From NCBI GenBank assembly GCA_905206365.1, contig CAJLHF010000002.1, positions 1 to 64,000 of the forward strand: a stretch of 64,000 nucleotides of DNA. Direction: 5' to 3'. Both the position numbers and the translations under genes were made by a program. The notes under the pieces are model-generated. The model did no database searches, was not told the origin of the DNA, and saw nothing but the letters and a program-made list of their open reading frames with translations. This document shows positions 9,485 to 19,235 of this stretch, one piece after another. The DNA comes from an uncultured Sutterella sp. Lineage in GTDB: Bacteria; Pseudomonadota; Gammaproteobacteria; Burkholderiales; Burkholderiaceae_F. Position 1 is the first letter of the stretch; every line of letters starts with the position of its first letter.

Positions 9485-9530
9485 TCCTTTGTGCCGAAGC
9501 ACTTCCGACATTCGCCGGAACCAAATCGCA

Positions 9531-10493
9531 TCAGTTCGGCGTTTCGTTTTGCTTGATGGCGCCGAGGAGCCAACCGCCGTTCCCCTCGACGGGCTTCACG
9601 AGCAACCACGTCTCGTCGACGGACTCGTCTTCGCCGTTGATGCGCAACGTGCCGACGAAGCGCACGCTTGCGAGATATTCGCTGTTTTCGCGCGCGATGC
9701 CGAGGAGCTCGTTCGAGAGTTCGACCACTTCCGTGCGATAGGTCTCGTGACCGCGTTCGCGCAACTGATGCGTGATGGCGATGAAGACGTCCTCGGTCGT
9801 GAAGTCGGAAATTTCCACGACGTTGCCCGTATCCCAGGCCTTCTGGAGAAGGATGTAGTTGTCGCGGGCGGTTTTGAGGAAGGCATCGCGATCAAAATCC
9901 GCGGGCGTCACGTCAACGGCCGCACCGGAAGACACTTCGGGGTGAGCTCCCCGCGTGAACTGATCCATGACGCTACCCGCGGCGGCACCCGAAGCCGTCG
10001 AGACACTCGATTCAGCTGGAGCGCGGCGCATCACCGTTTCGCTCGCACGCGCTTCGGTTGCGTGTCCGCCCGAAACGCTCGAAGCAGTCGGGGTACGGCG
10101 CGAGAGGAAAAAGCGAACGGCCAAGAAGGCGAGCACCGCAATCAGGAGTCCCGTGATAAAGCTCGCCATGCCGGCGCCGTTGATACCGAGCAAGCCGAGA
10201 AGAGCCGAGATGCCGAGCGCGGTAGCCAGCCCCGTGAGCACGCTGCGCATCATCGAAGGTTTCTGAACGGGAGCCTGAGACGCGGGCGTCGCGCGGTTCG
10301 GCGTCGCGTTCTGTCCTCGCATCTGCCCGGCGGGCGCCTGAGGCGCAGCGTTGGGCACGGCCTTCTGATTGAAGGTCGGAACGGAACGGCTACCCAGATT
10401 CGATCCGCCGCCGAAACGACGAGCAGCTTCGGCATCGAAAGACGTCGCGGCCAGCGCGACGCACACCACGAGGGCGGCAAGGAAGTTCTTCAT
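9531..10493 (-). CDS. Tim44-like domain membrane protein
   Basis: 320-aa protein seen next to ubiE in many betaproteobacteria. Layout: N-terminal signal or anchor segment (MKNFLAALVVCVALAATSF), a low-complexity Gly/Gln/Pro/Ala region to about residue 80, two close hydrophobic helices (about 85-130: TGLATALGISALLGLLG, FITGLLIAVLAFLAVRFFL), a Ser/Ala linker, then a C-terminal Tim44-like domain (about 195-315: DRDAFLKTARDNYILLQKAW, SVRFVGTLRINGE, VDETWLLVKPV). The mitochondrial Tim44 domain binds membranes; the bacterial role is unknown. It follows ubiE by 45 nt and is the last gene of that run, closed by the terminator at 9461-9484. Confidence 0.85.
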   Translation of the reverse strand: MKNFLAALVVCVALAATSFDAEAARRFGGGSNLGSRSVPTFNQKAVPNAAPQAPAGQMRGQNATPNRATPASQAPVQKPSMMRSVLTGLATALGISALLGLLGINGAGMASFITGLLIAVLAFLAVRFFLSRRTPTASSVSGGHATEARASETVMRRAPAESSVSTASGAAAGSVMDQFTRGAHPEVSSGAAVDVTPADFDRDAFLKTARDNYILLQKAWDTGNVVEISDFTTEDVFIAITHQLRERGHETYRTEVVELSNELLGIARENSEYLASVRFVGTLRINGEDESVDETWLLVKPVEGNGGWLLGAIKQNETPN

Positions 10494-10538
10494 GGAAAAC
10501 CTCAGGAAGATGCGTGGAGAACGGTATTGAAATCCGAA

Positions 10539-11312
10539 TCAGGACCGAACGCTTTTCTCGCCGATGTGAAGCGCACAGATCCCGAAAGTCAGATTGTGCC
10601 ACCGGACGCCGGAGAATCCGGCCTCCGTCATCATTCGGGCAAACGGCTCCTGGGCCGGATGCATGCGAATCGATTCGGCCAAATATCGATACGACGGGGC
10701 ATCTCCGGCAATTTTGGCACCGAGCCAAGGCATGAAGCGGAACGAGTAAAAGTCGTAAAAAGGCTTTAACCAGCCCGCGCACTTCGAGAATTCGAGCACG
10801 AGCAAGCGGCCGCCCGGCTTGAGGACACGGAACATTTCCTTCAACGCTCGGTCCTTGTGCGTCATGTTGCGGATCCCGAAGGAGACCGTCACTCGATCAA
10901 ACGAATCGTCGGCAAACGGCAACTCCTCGGCGTCGGCTTCTACTACGGCAGACGGATAGCCCGCTGCATGAAGCCGCTTCGCACCGATGGCGAGCATTTC
11001 GTGATTAATGTCGGTAGCCGTCACGTTGCCTGGTCCGACGCGCTTGGCCATTTCGATCGCCAGGTCGGCCGTACCGCTCGCGATATCGAGCACCTTCATG
11101 CCAGAAGAAAGACGGGCCTCGCGGATACAACGCGCCTTCCAGAGGCGGTGCGTTCCGAAGCTCAGCACGTCGTTCATGAGATCGTACTTGGGAGCCACGC
11201 TGTCGAAGACGTGGCGAACTTCGTTCACCTTGCTGTCCTCGTCAATCATTTTGTAGCCGAAGTCGATCTGATGCGGCTCCTTCGGCCGGCCGCCGGTCTG
11301 CTTTTCGTCCAT
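10539..11312 (-). CDS. ubiE: Demethylmenaquinone/ubiquinone C-methyltransferase
   Basis: SAM-dependent methylation of the quinone ring (UbiE/MenG/COQ5 family), the last step of menaquinone synthesis and one ring methylation in ubiquinone synthesis. 257 aa from ATG 11312. Motifs: VRHVFDSVAPKYDLMND and RLWK at the N-terminus, SAM-binding VLDIASGTADLAI, then DADAEELPFADDSFD-type and FGIRNMTHKDRALKEM signatures and MFRVLKPGGRLLVLEFSK. The family usually has GGTGDLA in motif I; here it is SGTADLA. An in-frame upstream extension to 11414 overlaps DUF971 and is not family-like. With menA in the same window, a menaquinone role (menG) is likely. Confidence 0.93.
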   Translation of the reverse strand: MDEKQTGGRPKEPHQIDFGYKMIDEDSKVNEVRHVFDSVAPKYDLMNDVLSFGTHRLWKARCIREARLSSGMKVLDIASGTADLAIEMAKRVGPGNVTATDINHEMLAIGAKRLHAAGYPSAVVEADAEELPFADDSFDRVTVSFGIRNMTHKDRALKEMFRVLKPGGRLLVLEFSKCAGWLKPFYDFYSFRFMPWLGAKIAGDAPSYRYLAESIRMHPAQEPFARMMTEAGFSGVRWHNLTFGICALHIGEKSVRS

Positions 11313-11316
11313 TTTC

Positions 11317-11727
11317 TCAGTGATGCCCGCACGCGGAGCGGGGTTTGGGCATGAAGGGGATGTTAGCGGGATCGTCTGGGTCGCGCGAAGCTCCTGCACA
11401 CTTGAGTTCTTCAAGGTAGCGGTTCCAACGTTCGCTTTGCGTTTTGTCGAGCTCCTCGAAGTAATCCCAACTGTAAAGGCCGCTGTCGTGACCGTCGGTA
11501 AAGACGATCTTCAGGGCGTAGAGCCCCACGAGCTCAAGCCCGGCAATGCCGACGTCGCGTTTACCGACTTGCAGTTGCGCCTCGTCGGGCGTGTGCCCCT
11601 GCACTTCGGCCGAAGGCGACATGACGCGAAGAAATTCAAACGGAAAAACCGAGTGATGCCCGTCTTCATAGACAAGCTCAAGCGTTCGGCTTTTTTGATT
11701 CTGGAGAATATCGACGGGGACCCGCAT
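11317..11727 (-). CDS. DUF971 family protein
   Basis: 136-aa protein of the DUF971 family, the domain related to the N-terminal part of gamma-butyrobetaine hydroxylase. Recognisable pattern: LELVYEDGHHSVFPFEFLR near residue 20, then VGIAGLELVGLYALKIVFTDG and the hallmark HDSGLYSWDYFEEL. A strong GGGAGG ribosome site lies 6 nt before the ATG. It ends 4 nt before ubiE and is surely cotranscribed with it, as is usual in betaproteobacteria. The molecular function is unknown; the C-terminal tail (about 110-136) is Pro/Asp-rich and probably disordered. Confidence 0.9.
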   Translation of the reverse strand: MRVPVDILQNQKSRTLELVYEDGHHSVFPFEFLRVMSPSAEVQGHTPDEAQLQVGKRDVGIAGLELVGLYALKIVFTDGHDSGLYSWDYFEELDKTQSERWNRYLEELKCAGASRDPDDPANIPFMPKPRSACGHH

Positions 11728-11748
11728 GCGACCTCCCTGGTAACAAGA

Positions 11749-11775
11749 GGGCCCGCGTACGTATACTGCGGGCCC
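11749..11775 (-). terminator. Hairpin downstream of tRNA-Arg
   Basis: Perfect stem GGGCCCGC (11749-11756) with GCGGGCCC (11768-11775) between the tRNA and DUF971. The minus-strand U-tract is poor, so this may be a processing hairpin or a weak terminator. Confidence 0.55.
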
Positions 11776-11806
11776 GACATGCGCGGCTTTTCTAGCCTGA
11801 TAAGGG

Positions 11807-11881
11807 TGGTCCCCACGACAGGAATCGAACCTGTAACGCAGCCTTCGGAGGGCCGTATGATATCCATTTCACCACGTGGAG
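11807..11881 (-). tRNA. tRNA-Arg (anticodon CCG)
   Basis: Cloverleaf read on the minus strand: acceptor CTCCACG pairs with CGTGGGG (one U-G pair), anticodon stem CGGCC/GGCTG with loop CTCCGAA giving anticodon CCG (reads CGG, Arg), T-arm ACAGG-TTCGATT-CCTGT, discriminator A and encoded CCA (11807-11809). 75 nt. It lies between priA and DUF971 and is followed by a hairpin. Confidence 0.93.
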
Positions 11882-11961
11882 ACGCGAGGGGGAATTATAT
11901 CGAACGCAAAGCGTTTTGTGGCGCCCTTTACCCGTCGTGTGAACAGTGTTCGTCGACGGCG

Positions 11962-13980
11962 TCAGATGTCCGCGGGGTCTACCTCCAGCACCCAGCTGAC
12001 CGCCGAGGTTTGCGGCAACTGCGCGCTCCACGTCTTCAGGAACCGGTTGAGCGACAAGCGGTCGTCGGCTTCGACGAGGAGCTGTGCACGTTCCCGATTC
12101 ATAAGGCGCACCAACGTCATCGGTACCGGATCGTAGACCCGAACCGTCTCCGGAGCCGTCACAAACCCGAGTTTGGCCGCATCTCTGAGGAAAGCGAGCG
12201 CCTGAGCAAGCGTGCTCGACTCGGCCCTCAACAGCGCCTGATAAACAAAAGGCACGCACAGGTTGGCTTCGCGCTCCTCGAGGAGTTGATCGGCAAAACG
12301 CGGATAATTCTGACTGGCAAGGGCGGCAAAGAGCGGATCCCCGGGAAAACGCGTTTGAATGAGCACCCGCCCTCGGGCACCCGACCGACCCGCTCGTCCC
12401 GCCACCTGCATGAGAGTTGCGAACAGGTGTTCTCGCGCCCGCGTCATGGGGCTCAGAATTTGAGCATCGGCATTCAAAATCAGCACGAGTCCTACGTTCT
12501 GAAAGTCGTGCCCCTTGGCAATCATCTGCGTTCCGACGAGCAGATCGACCTCCCCGCGATGGACTTTGGCGAAGGCTTCTTCCGCTTCACCCTTTCGCGA
12601 CACGCTGTCGCGGTCGATGCGCAGAATCCGTTTTCCCGGGAACGTCTTTCCGAGCTCCTCTTCAATGCGCTCCGTCCCCGTGCCACGCGGCAGAATATCC
12701 ACGTTGCCGCATCCCGGGCATGCATCGGGCACGGGCCGACTCCAGCCGCAATGGTGACATACCAAACGGCGCTCAAGCTTGTGAAAGACCGTGAAGGCCG
12801 AGCAACGCGGACAGGAACTCACCCAGCCGCACGCGCCGCAACTCAAAACGGGCGCGTATCCCCGACGATTCATGAAAAGGATGACCTGTCGCCCTTCTGC
12901 GAGTACCGCATCGACGGCCTCGCGCGCGGCGGCCGAGAGGGCCGTACCACTACCGCGTTCGGGCGGGGCGATGAGTTCGATCGAGGGCAACTCGGCCTTC
13001 GAGGCGGCGCGGTGCTTGAGTTCGAGCAGTCGATAGTCGCCCTTTTTGACTTTCATCCAGGTTTCGAGCGACGGCGTGGCCGATCCTAGAATCACGGGAC
13101 AGCGATTTTTCGACGCGCGCCAGACCGCCAGGTCCCGCGCCGAATAGCGTAGCCCGTCTCCCGCCTTGAAGGAGCCGTCATGCTCTTCGTCGACGATCAC
13201 GAGCACGAGTTTCTTGAAGCTCGCCAGCATCGCCATGCGCGTTCCGACCAAAACGCGGGCCCGCCCTTCGTGAACGGCCAGCCAGGCCGAGGCGCGTTCC
13301 GAGTCGCTCTTTTCCGAGTTGAGCGCCACGACACGCTCCCCCGGGAAGCGTCCTCGAACGCGACCCTCGAGCTGAGGCGTGAGATTGATTTCCGGAACCA
13401 GGAGCAGTACCTGTCCGTCGGGCGTCTTGCCGAGCGCGTTTTCGATGAGATTGAGGTAAACCTCGGTCTTACCCGATCCCGTTACCCCAAAGAGCACGAA
13501 GGGCGCGAACCCTTCGGACTTTTCCACCGCTTCCACCGCACTGCGTTGCTCGGCGTTCAGTTCCGGCCGCACAACCGGTTTCATCTCAAGCGGTCGATCC
13601 GCTCGGGCCTTCTCCAACCACTTGGCATGTGTTCTCACGGGAGCACGGCGGAAAAAGAGCGGCAAAGCCGTAAGCGCCGCCTCACCCCAAGAATGCTGGT
13701 AGTAAAGGCCCGCAAATTTTGTGAGCGCAAGCCACTCAACGCGCAGGGGTTCGATGTCGTTCAGTACGGTCAGGATGCTTTTGAGGCGCGAGCCGGCGAT
13801 CTCCGTCGACGTCTTGAGGCTCACGACGATACCCACCACGCGACGTTTGACCAACGTCACGAGCACGCGGTCGCCGACCGCCACGAACATGTCGGCAGGA
13901 ACCTTGTAGTCCAATTCAGGCAACCCTGGCGCCGCCACGATCACGCCTGCAAATTGATCCCCCGCTTTCAACGTCGACAC
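11962..13980 (-). CDS. priA: Primosomal replication restart helicase PriA
   Basis: 3'-to-5' DNA helicase that recognises stalled forks and reloads the replisome. 672 aa. The N-terminal 3'-DNA-binding domain (about 1-105) is followed by the helicase core: Walker A GVTGSGKTEVYL, DEEH box (VIVDEEHDGSFK), and the RYSARDLAVWRA motif. The inserted Zn-binding module has eight Cys in four pairs (SCGACG, SCPRC, VCHHCG, ACPGCG), all present. The helicase C-terminal motif QVAGRAGRSGARGRVLIQT is intact. Upstream (14076-14096) sit two DnaA-box-like sequences. Single gene between hemE and tRNA-Arg. Confidence 0.97.
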   Translation of the reverse strand: MSTLKAGDQFAGVIVAAPGLPELDYKVPADMFVAVGDRVLVTLVKRRVVGIVVSLKTSTEIAGSRLKSILTVLNDIEPLRVEWLALTKFAGLYYQHSWGEAALTALPLFFRRAPVRTHAKWLEKARADRPLEMKPVVRPELNAEQRSAVEAVEKSEGFAPFVLFGVTGSGKTEVYLNLIENALGKTPDGQVLLLVPEINLTPQLEGRVRGRFPGERVVALNSEKSDSERASAWLAVHEGRARVLVGTRMAMLASFKKLVLVIVDEEHDGSFKAGDGLRYSARDLAVWRASKNRCPVILGSATPSLETWMKVKKGDYRLLELKHRAASKAELPSIELIAPPERGSGTALSAAAREAVDAVLAEGRQVILFMNRRGYAPVLSCGACGWVSSCPRCSAFTVFHKLERRLVCHHCGWSRPVPDACPGCGNVDILPRGTGTERIEEELGKTFPGKRILRIDRDSVSRKGEAEEAFAKVHRGEVDLLVGTQMIAKGHDFQNVGLVLILNADAQILSPMTRAREHLFATLMQVAGRAGRSGARGRVLIQTRFPGDPLFAALASQNYPRFADQLLEEREANLCVPFVYQALLRAESSTLAQALAFLRDAAKLGFVTAPETVRVYDPVPMTLVRLMNRERAQLLVEADDRLSLNRFLKTWSAQLPQTSAVSWVLEVDPADI

Positions 13981-14295
13981 GACTCTTTCCTCCGTTCAAG
14001 AGGCCACTATAACAAGGAGAAACTTCTCCCTTGCGGGATCTCCGGATCGGGTTTCCCGACGAATCCCAGAGTCCGTGTGGATAACTTTGTGGATTTCTCG
14101 ACGCACTGAGCCCTCCTCTTACGGAGGCTCTCTTCCGATACGTCTCGACCGTCCGCCCGAAAAGCCCTGACCTTATTGATTTTTATGGGTTTTATTAAAA
14201 TCAAGAGGGCCACCGAACCTTATTCGGAGACCCCCTCTCATGCTTTGTCCGAGAGGCGCTCCATGTGCACAACTCTCGGAACATCCTGGACTTTT
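13981..14295. promoter_or_regulatory. priA upstream region with DnaA boxes and an AT-rich palindrome
   Basis: No gene. It holds a perfect DnaA box (TGTGGATAA, 14076-14084) and a weaker one in the same direction (TGTGGATTT, 14088-14096), 96-116 bp before the priA start. An interrupted hairpin GAGCCCTCC/GGAGGCTC near 14108-14130 could end hemE transcripts. An inverted repeat TTGATTTT/AAAATCAA spans 14176-14204. A short open frame crossing this gap has no family features. Confidence 0.5.
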
Positions 14296-15369
14296 TCAGT
14301 TCGTCGCCGCTTCGTGGTAACGACGACTGTAGGCGTGAACTTCGTCGACGAGAATCTGAACGTTCTCGATCGGGGTGAACTGATTGATGCCGTGCCCGAG
14401 GTTGAAGACGTGACCCGAACCGGTGCCGTACGCGTCGAGCACGCGACGCACTTCGCGGCGGATGCTTTCTTCGTCGCCGAAGAGAGCGAGCGGATCGAGG
14501 TTGCCCTGCAGGGCGACGCGATCGCCGATCAACGTGCGGGCTCGCGTCAAGTTCACCGTCCAATCGAGACCGACGGCATCGCACCCCGTCGCCGCGATGT
14601 CGGAGAGCCACTCGCCGCCACCCTTCGTAAAGACGATCGACGGAACGGCTTCGCCGTCGTTTACACGGATAAGCTGATCGAGCACCTGCTTCGTGTAACG
14701 CAACGAGAACGCCTGGAAGTCGCCGTCTGCAAGCATGCCGCCCCAGGTATCGAAAATCTGGACGGCCTGGGCACCCGCCTTGATCTGAGCATTGAGGTAC
14801 GACGCCACGGCTCGGGCGTTCACGTCGAGAATGCTGTGCAGCAGATCGGGACGGCGGTACATCATGGTCTTCACCGTACGGAAGTCGCGGCTGCCTCGAC
14901 CTTCGATCATGTAGCAGGCCAGCGTGAAGGGCGAACCAGAGAAGCCGATGAGCGGCACACGATTGTCGAGCGCACGCCGAATGCTCGAAACGGCGTCCGT
15001 CACATACTTCAGTTCCACGTTGGGGTCCGGAACGTAGAGACGGGCCACATCTTCTTCCGTCTGCACGGGACGCGCGAAGACGGGGCCTTCGCCCGCCACG
15101 AACGAGAGCCCGAGCCCCATGGCGTCGGGTACCGTGAGAATGTCAGAGAAAAGAATGGCCGCGTCAATTCCGTAGCGATCGATCGGCTGCAACGTCACTT
15201 CCGTCGCATAGTCGGGATTCTGCGCAAGCCCCATGAAGCTGCCCGCCCGAGCGCGGGTTTCGCAATACTCCGGCAGGTAACGACCGGCCTGACGCATGAG
15301 CCAGAGCGGCGTGAACTCGGTAGGCTGGCGTTTCAGGGCCCGCAGGAACGTATCATTGATCGGTTTCAT
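14296..15369 (-). CDS. hemE: Uroporphyrinogen decarboxylase
   Basis: Removes four carboxyl groups from uroporphyrinogen III to give coproporphyrinogen III in heme synthesis; cytosolic. 357 aa, the usual length. Family motifs are clear: N-terminal PLWLMRQAGRYLPEY, ILFSDILTVPDAMGL with the catalytic Asp region, IGFSGSPFTLACYMIEG, QIFDTWGG and the C-terminal HVFNLGHGI. Start ATG at 15369. It is divergent from the DUF167 gene, with only 36 nt between their starts. Confidence 0.98.
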   Translation of the reverse strand: MKPINDTFLRALKRQPTEFTPLWLMRQAGRYLPEYCETRARAGSFMGLAQNPDYATEVTLQPIDRYGIDAAILFSDILTVPDAMGLGLSFVAGEGPVFARPVQTEEDVARLYVPDPNVELKYVTDAVSSIRRALDNRVPLIGFSGSPFTLACYMIEGRGSRDFRTVKTMMYRRPDLLHSILDVNARAVASYLNAQIKAGAQAVQIFDTWGGMLADGDFQAFSLRYTKQVLDQLIRVNDGEAVPSIVFTKGGGEWLSDIAATGCDAVGLDWTVNLTRARTLIGDRVALQGNLDPLALFGDEESIRREVRRVLDAYGTGSGHVFNLGHGINQFTPIENVQILVDEVHAYSRRYHEAATN

Positions 15370-15405
15370 AGTTAGGTAGCTTCAACCCGTTGATGGAAAG
15401 AAAAA

Positions 15406-15741
15406 ATGACGACACCCCGCAGACCAACCCCTTTCGACAACACACTGCCGTCCTGGTTGACCCTTGGGAAAAACGGCGCCTGTCTCGTCGCCGTCCATGC
15501 GCAACCCGGCGCCAAGAAAAGCGCAGTGAAAGGCGAGCACGGTGACCGACTCAAGATCGCGCTCAACGCGCCTCCCGTCGACGGTAAAGCCAATGCCGCC
15601 CTGTGCGGATTTCTGGCGGAACGACTCGGCATTTCGAAATCGTCCGTACGGCTAGCTGCGGGTGAAAAGAGCAGAGAAAAGCGGCTCGAAGTCGTCGGCG
15701 TTTCCGTCGACGCGCTTCTTGCCGCTCTCAAGACCGAGTGA
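15406..15741 (+). CDS. DUF167 (YggU-like, UPF0235) family protein
   Basis: 111-aa small conserved protein. The core CLVAVHAQPGAKKSAV, LKIALNAPPVDGKANAAL and the C-terminal VRLAAGEKSREKRLEVVG follow the DUF167 pattern precisely. The function is unknown across bacteria. ATG 15406 is preceded by GGAAAG. It stops 5 nt before the end of the convergent stress-protein gene, so the two share almost no intergenic space. Confidence 0.9.
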   Translation: MTTPRRPTPFDNTLPSWLTLGKNGACLVAVHAQPGAKKSAVKGEHGDRLKIALNAPPVDGKANAALCGFLAERLGISKSSVRLAAGEKSREKRLEVVGVSVDALLAALKTE

Positions 15742-15746
15742 GAAAC

Positions 15747-16151
15747 TCAGCGGACCACGAGCACCGGACGATCGGCCTGATGCAGGACTTTCTGCGTCTC
15801 GCTACCCAAAAGGAGCGATCCGATCGACCCCAAACCGCGACTGGCCATAACGATGTAATCGACGTTGCGGCGGGCCGCGCACTCGAGAATGCCCTTCCAG
15901 ACAGCCGAACAATGCTCGGCAACCACTTCGCAGGGCACGCCCGCTTCCGTCGCTTTGTGATGCACCGCCGCAAGCCGTTCGCGAACGGCCTGATCCTCAC
16001 CTTCGAAGCCGGTACTCGGAGGCGGGGCGATAACGGCGGTCACGGCGATCAGCTCGCCTCCGAACTGCTTCGTCAACCGAACAGCCGTATCCACGGCTTT
16101 GTCACTGAGATTAGAACCGTCCGTCGTTACGAGGACCTTAACAGCACTCAT
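15747..16151 (-). CDS. Universal stress protein (UspA family)
   Basis: 134-aa single-domain Usp. Starts KVLVTTDGSNLSDKAV; the C-terminal nucleotide-binding signature is visible as MASRGLGSIGSLLLGSETQ followed by VLHQADRPVLVVR (G-2x-G-9x-G-S/T pattern), which suggests an ATP-binding member. ATG 16151 was chosen because GGAGGGG lies 4 nt before it; the frame stays open for another 59 codons upstream but looks non-coding. Likely monocistronic. Confidence 0.92.
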   Translation of the reverse strand: MSAVKVLVTTDGSNLSDKAVDTAVRLTKQFGGELIAVTAVIAPPPSTGFEGEDQAVRERLAAVHHKATEAGVPCEVVAEHCSAVWKGILECAARRNVDYIVMASRGLGSIGSLLLGSETQKVLHQADRPVLVVR

Positions 16152-16346
16152 GACTCCCCTCCTTCTGCGGAATTCTTTCGACGCGCCGATCGTGCGGGAC
16201 GTCGCGTTGTGACGGAGCCGACTGTCTGAGCGACCCCGACTGCGATGATCGAACGGAGACCGCACGGTGCGGCCTTCGGGCTCCTCAAGTGTAGCAGAGG
16301 CCCGCGCTTGCTCCCGACGGACTCGCACGTCACACGAACCCGAAAA

Positions 16347-16380
16347 AAAAACGGGCTGTTCCGAGGAACATCCCGTTTTT
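16347..16380 (-). terminator. Intrinsic terminator of the atp operon
   Basis: Stem AAAAACGGG/CCCGTTTTT with an inner GTTCC/GGAAC stem; on the minus strand it runs into about ten U. It lies 26 nt past the atpC stop. Confidence 0.9.
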
Positions 16381-16406
16381 CAGAAGCTTCAGCAGTACTC
16401 CGAAGA

Positions 16407-16823
16407 TTACTGCTGCTGGCGAATCTTCTTGATGGCCTTGAGCTCTTCCATAAGGGCCGACATTTCGGCTTCGAGCTTGGCAATGGCCAGTTCTCCGGTC
16501 GCCGTCTGACGAGCCGCGCGGGCTTCTTCGAGCGCCTGTTGGGCCTTGGCTTCGTCGAGGTCCTTGCTGCGGATGGCGGTATCGGCCAGAACCGTCACCA
16601 GGTCCGGCTGAACCTCCAGCACGCCGCCTGCCACGAACACCTGTTCGACCGTCTTATTCGGAAGGTGAATCCGAACAAAACCGGGTCGAATGAGCGTGAT
16701 CAGAGGCAGATGCCCCGGCAGAATCCCAAGTTCGCCAGACTTCCCGGGCAGCGATACGAGTTCGGCGTCACCGGAGAAAATATTTTCTTCGGCACTAACG
16801 ACGTCGACTTTGATAGTAGACAT
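16407..16823 (-). CDS. atpC: ATP synthase F1 subunit epsilon
   Basis: Central-stalk subunit that couples rotation and inhibits ATP hydrolysis. 138 aa: N-terminal beta-sandwich (MSTIKVDVVSAEENIFSGDA, LPGKSGELGILPGHLPLIT) and C-terminal helical hairpin (about 90-138, Ala/Glu/Lys-rich). Last gene of atpIBEFHAGDC, 61 nt after atpD. Confidence 0.97.
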   Translation of the reverse strand: MSTIKVDVVSAEENIFSGDAELVSLPGKSGELGILPGHLPLITLIRPGFVRIHLPNKTVEQVFVAGGVLEVQPDLVTVLADTAIRSKDLDEAKAQQALEEARAARQTATGELAIAKLEAEMSALMEELKAIKKIRQQQ

Positions 16824-16884
16824 ATGGGTTGCTCCGTGTGTCAGGCTGTGGAGGGACGGGCCTCAGGGCCCGTCCGCCTCACGA

Positions 16885-18288
<1,404 letters not shown>

Positions 18289-18320
18289 GGGTATTCCTCA
18301 GTTATCGATACTTATTCTGT

Positions 18321-19205
18321 TTAAGACACCGCGGCGGCACCACCGACGATTTCGGTGATTTCCTTCGTAATGCCAGCCTGGCGGGTCTTGTTGTAGACGA
18401 GCTGCAGTTCGCCGATGAGCTTCTTCGCGTTGTCGGAAGCCGCCTTCATCGCGACCATACGGGCACTCTGTTCGGAGGCCATGTTTTCTGCAACCGCCTG
18501 ATAAATCAAACCTTCGACATAGCGCTTCAGGAGCTCGTCGAGCACGGTCTGGGCGTCGGGCTCGTAGAGATAGTCCCACGAGTAGGCGCGCGCGGGTTCT
18601 TCAACACCAGCGAAGCTATTTTCCGTGAGCGGCAGAAGCTGCTCGATCACGGGTTCCTGCTTCATGGCGTTCACAAAGCGCGAATAGGCCAGATGCACGG
18701 AGTCGACCTTCCCTTCCATGAAAGCCTGGATCTGCACCGTGATGGCACCGATCAGACGATCAAGGTTGGGGTGGTCGCCGAGCTGAACCACTCGGCTGAC
18801 GACCGGCACGTTGAGGCGCGTGAGGAAGCCGAGGCCCTTGCTACCAATCGCCGTGGCATCCACCTTGATGCCCGCAGCATCCCATTCCTTCACACGGTGA
18901 AGGACCTGACGCTGAATATTGGTATTGAGAGCACCGGCAAGCCCCTTGTCGGTCGTCACCATGATGAGGCCGACCTTTTTGGCACCTTCGTGCTTGACGA
19001 GGAACGGATGCTTGTAGTCGGCAGCGTTCGCACGGGCAAGATGCGAGCAAATCACTCGAATCTTGTCGCCGTACGGACGCGCAGCAAACATCCGGTCCTG
19101 CGCCTTGCGCATCTTCGAGGCCGCAACCATTTCCATCGCCTTGGTGATCTTGCGCGTGTTTTGCACGCTCTTGATCTTTCCGCGAATTTCCTTTGTACTG
19201 GGCAT
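18321..19205 (-). CDS. atpG: ATP synthase F1 subunit gamma
   Basis: Rotor shaft subunit, 294 aa. N-terminal helix KEIRGKIKSVQNTRKITKAM and the C-terminal KAASDNAKKLIGELQLVYNK followed by RQAGITKEITEIVGGAAAV are the two family-defining coiled-coil strands. Located between atpA and atpD in the standard order. Confidence 0.98.
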   Translation of the reverse strand: MPSTKEIRGKIKSVQNTRKITKAMEMVAASKMRKAQDRMFAARPYGDKIRVICSHLARANAADYKHPFLVKHEGAKKVGLIMVTTDKGLAGALNTNIQRQVLHRVKEWDAAGIKVDATAIGSKGLGFLTRLNVPVVSRVVQLGDHPNLDRLIGAITVQIQAFMEGKVDSVHLAYSRFVNAMKQEPVIEQLLPLTENSFAGVEEPARAYSWDYLYEPDAQTVLDELLKRYVEGLIYQAVAENMASEQSARMVAMKAASDNAKKLIGELQLVYNKTRQAGITKEITEIVGGAAAVS

Positions 19206-19235
19206 GGGTTTGGGTCCTCTAGGATCAATTTGCGC

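Noticed and set aside
14007..14213. 68-codon minus-strand frame in the priA-hemE gap
   Set aside because: It crosses the DnaA boxes and the AT-rich palindrome, with no ribosome site or family pattern.
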